From: JBBDXS01 sp964418365
GTDB lineage: Bacteria; Chloroflexota; Dehalococcoidia; DSTF01; RBG-16-68-14
DNA length: 25,471 nt
Assembly (NCBI GenBank): GCA_964418365.1
Contig: CAYQLM010000041.1
Location: 1-25,471 of the forward strand
Reading direction: 5' to 3'
Positions 21,861 through 25,471 of the stretch are shown here, piece after piece. The position numbers and the translations under genes were made by a program. Under the pieces are notes generated by a model. That model had not been told where the DNA came from, ran no database searches, and saw only the letters and a list, made by a program, of their open reading frames with translations. The stretch's first letter is position 1. Each line of letters starts with the position of its first letter.

Positions 21861-23261
21861 ATGACAGAGGCACGAGCGAAGACCATCGGTGAGCTGCGGG
21901 CATCTGGCTACCGGGTGGTCTCCGTCAAAGAAGAGATCCGTCACAACCTCATCAAGCGGATCCGCGAGAAGACAGCAATCCTGCCGGGCATCATCGGCTA
22001 CGAAGAGTCGGTGATCCCGCAGCTGGAGAACGCTGTGCTCTCCGGCCAGGACGTCATCTTCCTGGGCGAGCGCGGCCAGGCGAAGTCGCGCATCACGCGC
22101 TTGCTCGTCAACCTGCTCGATGAGGAGATACCTGCGATCGCCGACTGCGAGATCCACGACAACCCGTTCGATCCGATCTGCAAAGCCTGCCGCGACCGCA
22201 TCGCGGAGCAGGGTGACAACACGCCGATCGTCTGGATCGACCAGGAGCGCCGCTACGGCGAGAAGCTCGCGACGCCCGACAGCACGATCGCGGACCTAAT
22301 CGGCGAGGTCGATCCGATCAAAGTCGCCGAGGGCCGCTATCTGAGCGACGAGCTCACGATCCATTACGGGCTGATCCCGCGCACCAACCGCGGCATCTTC
22401 TGCATCAACGAGTTGCCCGACCTGGCGGAGCGCCTTCAGGTCGGCCTGCTCAACATCATGGAGGAGCGCGACGTGCAGATCCGCGGCTACCGCATCCGCT
22501 TGCCGCTCGACATCATGCTCGTCGCGAGCGCGAACCCCGAAGACTACACCAATCGCGGCCGGATCATCACACCCCTGCGCGATCGTTTCGGCGCGCAGAT
22601 CCGCACACACTACCCGCGCAGCGTTGTGCACGAGATCGGCATCATGGACCAGGAGCACAGCGCGTTCGAGGACGATGAGTACCAGGTGACGGTGCCCGAC
22701 TACATGAAGGAGATCGTCGCGGAGATCACGCGCCTCGCGCGGCGCAGCCCGGACGTCAACCAGCGCTCCGGCGTCTCGGTGCGCGCGTCGATCGCCGACT
22801 ACGAGAGCTTGCTCGCGAACGCGTTCCGCCGCGCCATTCGCACGAACGAGCGCGACGTGGTACCGCGCATCAGCGACTTGCCGCACATCATGCCGACGCT
22901 GAGCGGCAAGATCGAGTTCGACACCGTCGAGGACGGCAAAGAAGAGCAGATCATGGAGAAGTTCATCCAGGGCGCCACCGTCGCCGTCTTCAACCGCCAC
23001 TTCAACGTCGTCGACCTTGAGGAGGTCGTCACGAAGTTCAAGTCGGGCAGCTCGGTCGAGGTCGCAGACACGCTGCCGTCGAAGGACTACATCAAGATCG
23101 TGAAGCAGGTCGATGGGCTGGACCGCGCCGTCGCCAAGCTGGAGCCGGGTGAGAATATCGCGCTCATCGCTGCCGCCGTCGAGTTCGTGCTCGAAGGCCT
23201 GCACCTCAACAAGCGGCTGAACAAAGACAAAGTCTCCGGCAAGACCCAGTACCGTGGTTAG
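21861..23261 (+). CDS. ChlI/MoxR-like AAA+ ATPase
   Basis: 466 residues of the magnesium-chelatase ChlI-like AAA+ clade. Walker A is GERGQAKS. Walker B reads FCINELPDL with Asn before the Glu, unlike the usual Asp-Glu. Sensor 1 lies in VASANPEDYTN, and an arginine-finger-type segment is PLRDRFGAQIRT. It is not the chlorophyll enzyme: no photosynthesis genes are near, and an insert with CKAC (Cys pair) and IDQERRYGEKLATPDSTIAD is specific to this subfamily. Such ATPases work with a VWA-domain partner, often as chaperones for metalloenzyme activation. That partner is recognisable at 25282. The ATG at 21861 is preferred; ATG 21828 with AGAGAGGAG 15 nt upstream is an alternative. Confidence 0.88.
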   Translation: MTEARAKTIGELRASGYRVVSVKEEIRHNLIKRIREKTAILPGIIGYEESVIPQLENAVLSGQDVIFLGERGQAKSRITRLLVNLLDEEIPAIADCEIHDNPFDPICKACRDRIAEQGDNTPIVWIDQERRYGEKLATPDSTIADLIGEVDPIKVAEGRYLSDELTIHYGLIPRTNRGIFCINELPDLAERLQVGLLNIMEERDVQIRGYRIRLPLDIMLVASANPEDYTNRGRIITPLRDRFGAQIRTHYPRSVVHEIGIMDQEHSAFEDDEYQVTVPDYMKEIVAEITRLARRSPDVNQRSGVSVRASIADYESLLANAFRRAIRTNERDVVPRISDLPHIMPTLSGKIEFDTVEDGKEEQIMEKFIQGATVAVFNRHFNVVDLEEVVTKFKSGSSVEVADTLPSKDYIKIVKQVDGLDRAVAKLEPGENIALIAAAVEFVLEGLHLNKRLNKDKVSGKTQYRG

Positions 23262-23592
23262 CTCCGCGATCCGGCAGACTTACACCTACTATTCACCCGA
23301 AGAGCCAACCGGTCGGGTCGTAAAGAACGCGCCGCTCGCTGGCCGCGGCAAAGCGTGGACCCTCGGCGATTACAAACATCCCGTATACCCAAGTCCTCTT
23401 AACGTCCTCGTTGGGGATGCGGGGATCCATGTGTGGTTCGTTGTTCAATGGCTGCGGCAACTGGGGGGGGACAAGCAAGCGCTGCTCGCGCGCTATGGCC
23501 AAGTCTTACGCCCAGAGGACGTGGACGTTGCACTTTGGTTCTATGATCGGTATAGGGAAGAAATCGATCAGAAGCTGGCTGGCGTAGCCTAA
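23254..23592 (+). CDS. DUF433-like antitoxin
   Basis: 112 residues. The C-terminal half, HVWFVVQWLRQLGGDKQALL followed by ARYGQVLRPEDVDVALWFYD and a helix EEIDQKL, matches the DUF433 winged-helix family, commonly the antitoxin of DUF5615 PIN-like toxins. The N-terminal half is not recognised and would be an extension of about 55 residues. The start is GTG, overlapping the ATPase stop by 8 nt. The PIN-like gene follows after 11 nt, in the order expected for this module. Base composition is less G+C-rich than the ATPase and oxidoreductase on either side, which supports recent insertion. Confidence 0.8.
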   Translation: MVSSAIRQTYTYYSPEEPTGRVVKNAPLAGRGKAWTLGDYKHPVYPSPLNVLVGDAGIHVWFVVQWLRQLGGDKQALLARYGQVLRPEDVDVALWFYDRYREEIDQKLAGVA

Positions 23593-23603
23593 GTCAGCCG
23601 CTC

Positions 23604-23998
23604 ATGGCCAACCTGTACATCGACGAAGACTTCTCTAACTTTGTGTCGCCTCTTCAGGAGGTCGGTCATATACGGTGCACTTCGCAGGTGAAGTGGGCCC
23701 GGGCAGAACCGATGCTTGGCACCTTGCCAAGGCTTCCAAAGAACAGCGCACTCTGATTACGTTCAATGAACGGGACTACCGGTACCTTCACCGGCTATGG
23801 ACTTCTCTACGTATATTGGGCCTGTTTAGCAGGCGACATAGCGGCATTCTGACTGCGACGGCGCAATTGGAGCCTAACGCTTGGGTGCCGGAGCTAAACC
23901 GCCTTCTCAAGTCAGATCAGCCAATGGCTGAGAGAATGTGGATATGGCATCCTGCCGCGGCTGAATGGCGAGAAGACAAGTGGCGTCCGGAGGACTAG
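23604..23998 (+). pseudogene. DUF5615 PIN-like toxin, frameshifted
   Basis: ATG at 23604 opens with ANLYIDEDFSNFVSPLQEVG, matching the start of DUF5615 (PIN-like) toxins with their conserved acidic D/E-D pair. After GGTCAT (about 23660-23665) the reading frame must shift by one missing base to continue as TVHFAGEVGPGRTDAWHLAK, then RTLITFNERDYRYLHRLW, which is the rest of the family pattern. Unshifted, the frame stops about 80 nt later. The C-terminus ends in REDKWRPED at 23998. Either the toxin is inactivated, leaving the antitoxin alone, or this is a sequencing error. The last 34 nt overlap the oxidoreductase start. Confidence 0.8.
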
Positions 23999-25248
23999 CT
24001 CGCCGTAGATACGCCCTCGTCGGATGCGGCGGGCGCGGCATCTCGATGTACGCCCGCCCCCTCGCTCGCCACTATGCGGACGCCGGCGAGCTGGTGGCGC
24101 TCTGTGACACCAACCGGACGCGCATGGCGCTCTGCAATCAGACGCTGGGCGCCGCCCTACCCGCCTACACGGACTTCGATGCGCTGCTGAACGAAACGAG
24201 ACCCGACGCGGTCATCGTCGCGAGCATCGACCGAACACACCACGAGTACATCCTGAAGGCACTCGCCGCCGCCTGCGACGTCATCACCGAGAAGCCGCTG
24301 ACCGTAAACGACGCGAACGTGCGCGCCATCCTGGACGCCGAGCGCAAATCGGGGCGGCGCGTCACCGTCACGTTCAACTATCGATACACGCCGCATCACA
24401 TGAAGATCCGCGAGCTCGTCCAGGGCGGCGCCATCGGCCGCGTCCTCTCGGTGGACTTCCACTGGTACCTCGATACGCGCCACGGCGCCGACTACTTCCG
24501 GCGCTGGCACCGCCGCATGGCGAACTCCGGCGGCCTCCTCGTCCACAAAGCGAGCCACCACTTCGATCTGATCAACTGGTGGCTGGGCACGGAACCGCAG
24601 GAGGTGTTCGCCTGGGGGCAGCGCGAGTTCTACGGCCCCACGCGCGCCGAGCGCGGCGACCGGTGCCTCACGTGCCAGTACAAGGCCTCGTGCGAGTTCT
24701 ACTTCGACATCACGCGCGAGCCGTACACGAAGGCCCTCTACCTCGACGCCGAGTCCGACGACGGCTATCACCGCGACGGCTGCGTGTTCGCGGACGAGAT
24801 CGATATCTACGACACGATGGCGGCGACCGTGCGTTATGCAAACGGCGCGATGATGAGCTACTCGCTCAACGCGCATGTGCCGTTCGAAGGGTACCGCCTC
24901 GCGATCAACGGCGACCGCGGCCGCCTGGAGGCCGATCTCCTCGAACGCGCGCCGGGACGCGCCGGCCTCCCCCGGCTCGAGATCCGCCTCACGCCCCACT
25001 TCCGGCCGGCGCGCGTAATTGAGGTGCAGGCAGCATCGGGCGACCACGGCGGCGGCGACCGCCTTCTGCTCGATGCCATCTTCCGCGGCGGACCGCTCGC
25101 GGCCGACCTGGCCGGCTCGCGCGCGGGGGCGATGGCGGCGCTCACGGGCATCGCCGCGAACCGCTCGATCGAATGGGGGCGGGCCGTAACGATAGCCGAG
25201 CTGCTGGCGGAGCCATCCGGCGTTGCCTCCCGGCCCGAAACGGTATAA
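23965..25248 (+). CDS. Gfo/Idh/MocA-family NAD(P)-dependent oxidoreductase
   Basis: 427 residues. The Rossmann start is YALVGCGGRGISMYARPLA, and the family's EKP motif is in DVITEKPLTVNDANV. The C-terminal catalytic domain has HKASHHFDLINWWLG, with a His/Asp arrangement as usual. A cysteine cluster (CLTCQYKASCEFY, then DGCVF about 40 residues later) resembles that of a subgroup and could bind a metal. The substrate is probably a sugar or cyclitol derivative; it cannot be specified. The start may be ATG 23965 or GTG 23980; both overlap the PIN-like toxin gene. It ends inside the -10 element of the next gene. It separates the AAA+ ATPase from its VWA partner. Confidence 0.88.
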   Translation: MARRQVASGGLARRRYALVGCGGRGISMYARPLARHYADAGELVALCDTNRTRMALCNQTLGAALPAYTDFDALLNETRPDAVIVASIDRTHHEYILKALAAACDVITEKPLTVNDANVRAILDAERKSGRRVTVTFNYRYTPHHMKIRELVQGGAIGRVLSVDFHWYLDTRHGADYFRRWHRRMANSGGLLVHKASHHFDLINWWLGTEPQEVFAWGQREFYGPTRAERGDRCLTCQYKASCEFYFDITREPYTKALYLDAESDDGYHRDGCVFADEIDIYDTMAATVRYANGAMMSYSLNAHVPFEGYRLAINGDRGRLEADLLERAPGRAGLPRLEIRLTPHFRPARVIEVQAASGDHGGGDRLLLDAIFRGGPLAADLAGSRAGAMAALTGIAANRSIEWGRAVTIAELLAEPSGVASRPETV

Positions 25249-25249
25249 T
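25244..25249 (+). promoter_or_regulatory. Probable -10 element of the VWA-protein gene
   Basis: A perfect TATAAT that includes the oxidoreductase stop codon TAA (25246-25248). A weak TTGCCT lies 15 nt upstream. The ATG at 25282 follows 32 nt later. Confidence 0.5.
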
Positions 25250-25281
25250 GGCGCGGACGTAGGGATCGGAGCTGATCGACT

Positions 25282-25471
25282 ATGGCGCTGTCATTTCGCT
25301 ACTCGGAGTGGGACGGAACGCAGGAGATCCCGCCGCTCGATCCGGACGACCTTCTCGAATCCCTCACCGACGACCTGATGAACTTCGGCGACCTGCAGCA
25401 CGCGCTGCGGAACCTCCTGCAGCGCGGCATGCGCAACCCGATGGGCCAGCGGCTGCAGGGCCTTCGCGATC
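25282..25471 (+). CDS. VWA-domain protein, partner of the ChlI-like ATPase (N-terminal part)
   Basis: Only 63 codons are present. The start FRYSEWDGTQEIPPLDPDDL followed by LESLTDDLMNFGDLQHALRN and LLQRGM is the characteristic N-terminus of the VWA proteins encoded next to ChlI-like ATPases in Chloroflexota and related bacteria. The VWA domain itself, with its MIDAS motif, would lie past the window edge. GGAG lies 10 nt before the ATG. A TATAAT-type promoter immediately upstream implies that it can be expressed apart from the ATPase, from which it is separated by about 2 kb of unrelated genes. Confidence 0.75.
   Translation, partial: MALSFRYSEWDGTQEIPPLDPDDLLESLTDDLMNFGDLQHALRNLLQRGMRNPMGQRLQGLRD

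Noticed and set aside
22296..23204. A 302-codon open frame on the minus strand
   Set aside because: It is antisense to the well-supported AAA+ ATPase and shows no domain of its own.
1..25471. CRISPR array, insertion sequence or prophage
   Set aside because: No regularly spaced direct repeats and no transposase, integrase or phage structural gene are visible. The repeats found are short palindromes and single 23-nt units.

Overview
The window is about 25.5 kb of G+C-rich bacterial DNA, roughly two thirds G+C by eye. No rRNA or housekeeping marker fixes the lineage. Several traits together suggest a Chloroflexota-type genome, with moderate certainty and by inference: proline/threonine-rich surface proteins, dockerin-bearing secreted proteins, an ECF sigma factor fused to an anti-sigma-like region, a DUF6391-type protein, and a ChlI-like ATPase with a VWA partner. 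No transposase, integrase, rRNA or CRISPR array is visible.

Left part (1-6652). The start of a glycerol kinase gene (glpK) runs off the left edge. It is followed by a type VII HEPN/MNT toxin-antitoxin pair and then by a second, truncated copy of the glpK 5' end. Next come a small lipoprotein with a good promoter, a beta-propeller protein translationally coupled to a secreted lytic-transglycosylase-like/dockerin protein, and a DUF6391-type membrane protein whose stop codon lies inside a tRNA-Arg(TCT) gene. An ABM-domain protein and methionine sulfoxide reductase B close this part.

Middle (6670-14979). Two large membrane glycosyltransferases of the ArnT/PMT type lie on the minus strand; the first carries an unusual C-terminal GspG-pseudopilin-like domain. 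Between them are a secreted double-dockerin protein with a near-consensus promoter and a TPR-rich protein. The gaps hold palindromic repeats and degraded ends of genes, including a frameshifted copy of the TPR gene's 3' end.

Right part (15043-25471). A tight minus-strand run encodes a sulfotransferase, Nmad3, Nmad2 and a crotonase, with a DUF1214-type gene divergent to it. The Nmad pair is visibly less G+C-rich than its neighbours and is the best candidate here for an uncharacterised (nucleotide-modification) system. Then come a PT-rich single-pass membrane protein, the ECF sigma/anti-sigma fusion, and a ChlI-like AAA+ ATPase. The ATPase's VWA partner begins at 25282, separated from it by a DUF433/DUF5615-like toxin-antitoxin pair (toxin frameshifted) and a Gfo/Idh/MocA oxidoreductase.

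Themes that cut across genes: (1) genes or modules lying between an intact gene and a ghost copy of one of its ends; (2) a 23-nt mobile repeat with a filled and an empty site in the same window; (3) palindromic repeats with GTAGGGGCG-like arms but different cores; (4) several starts placed 6-9 nt after a -10 hexamer, suggesting leaderless transcripts.
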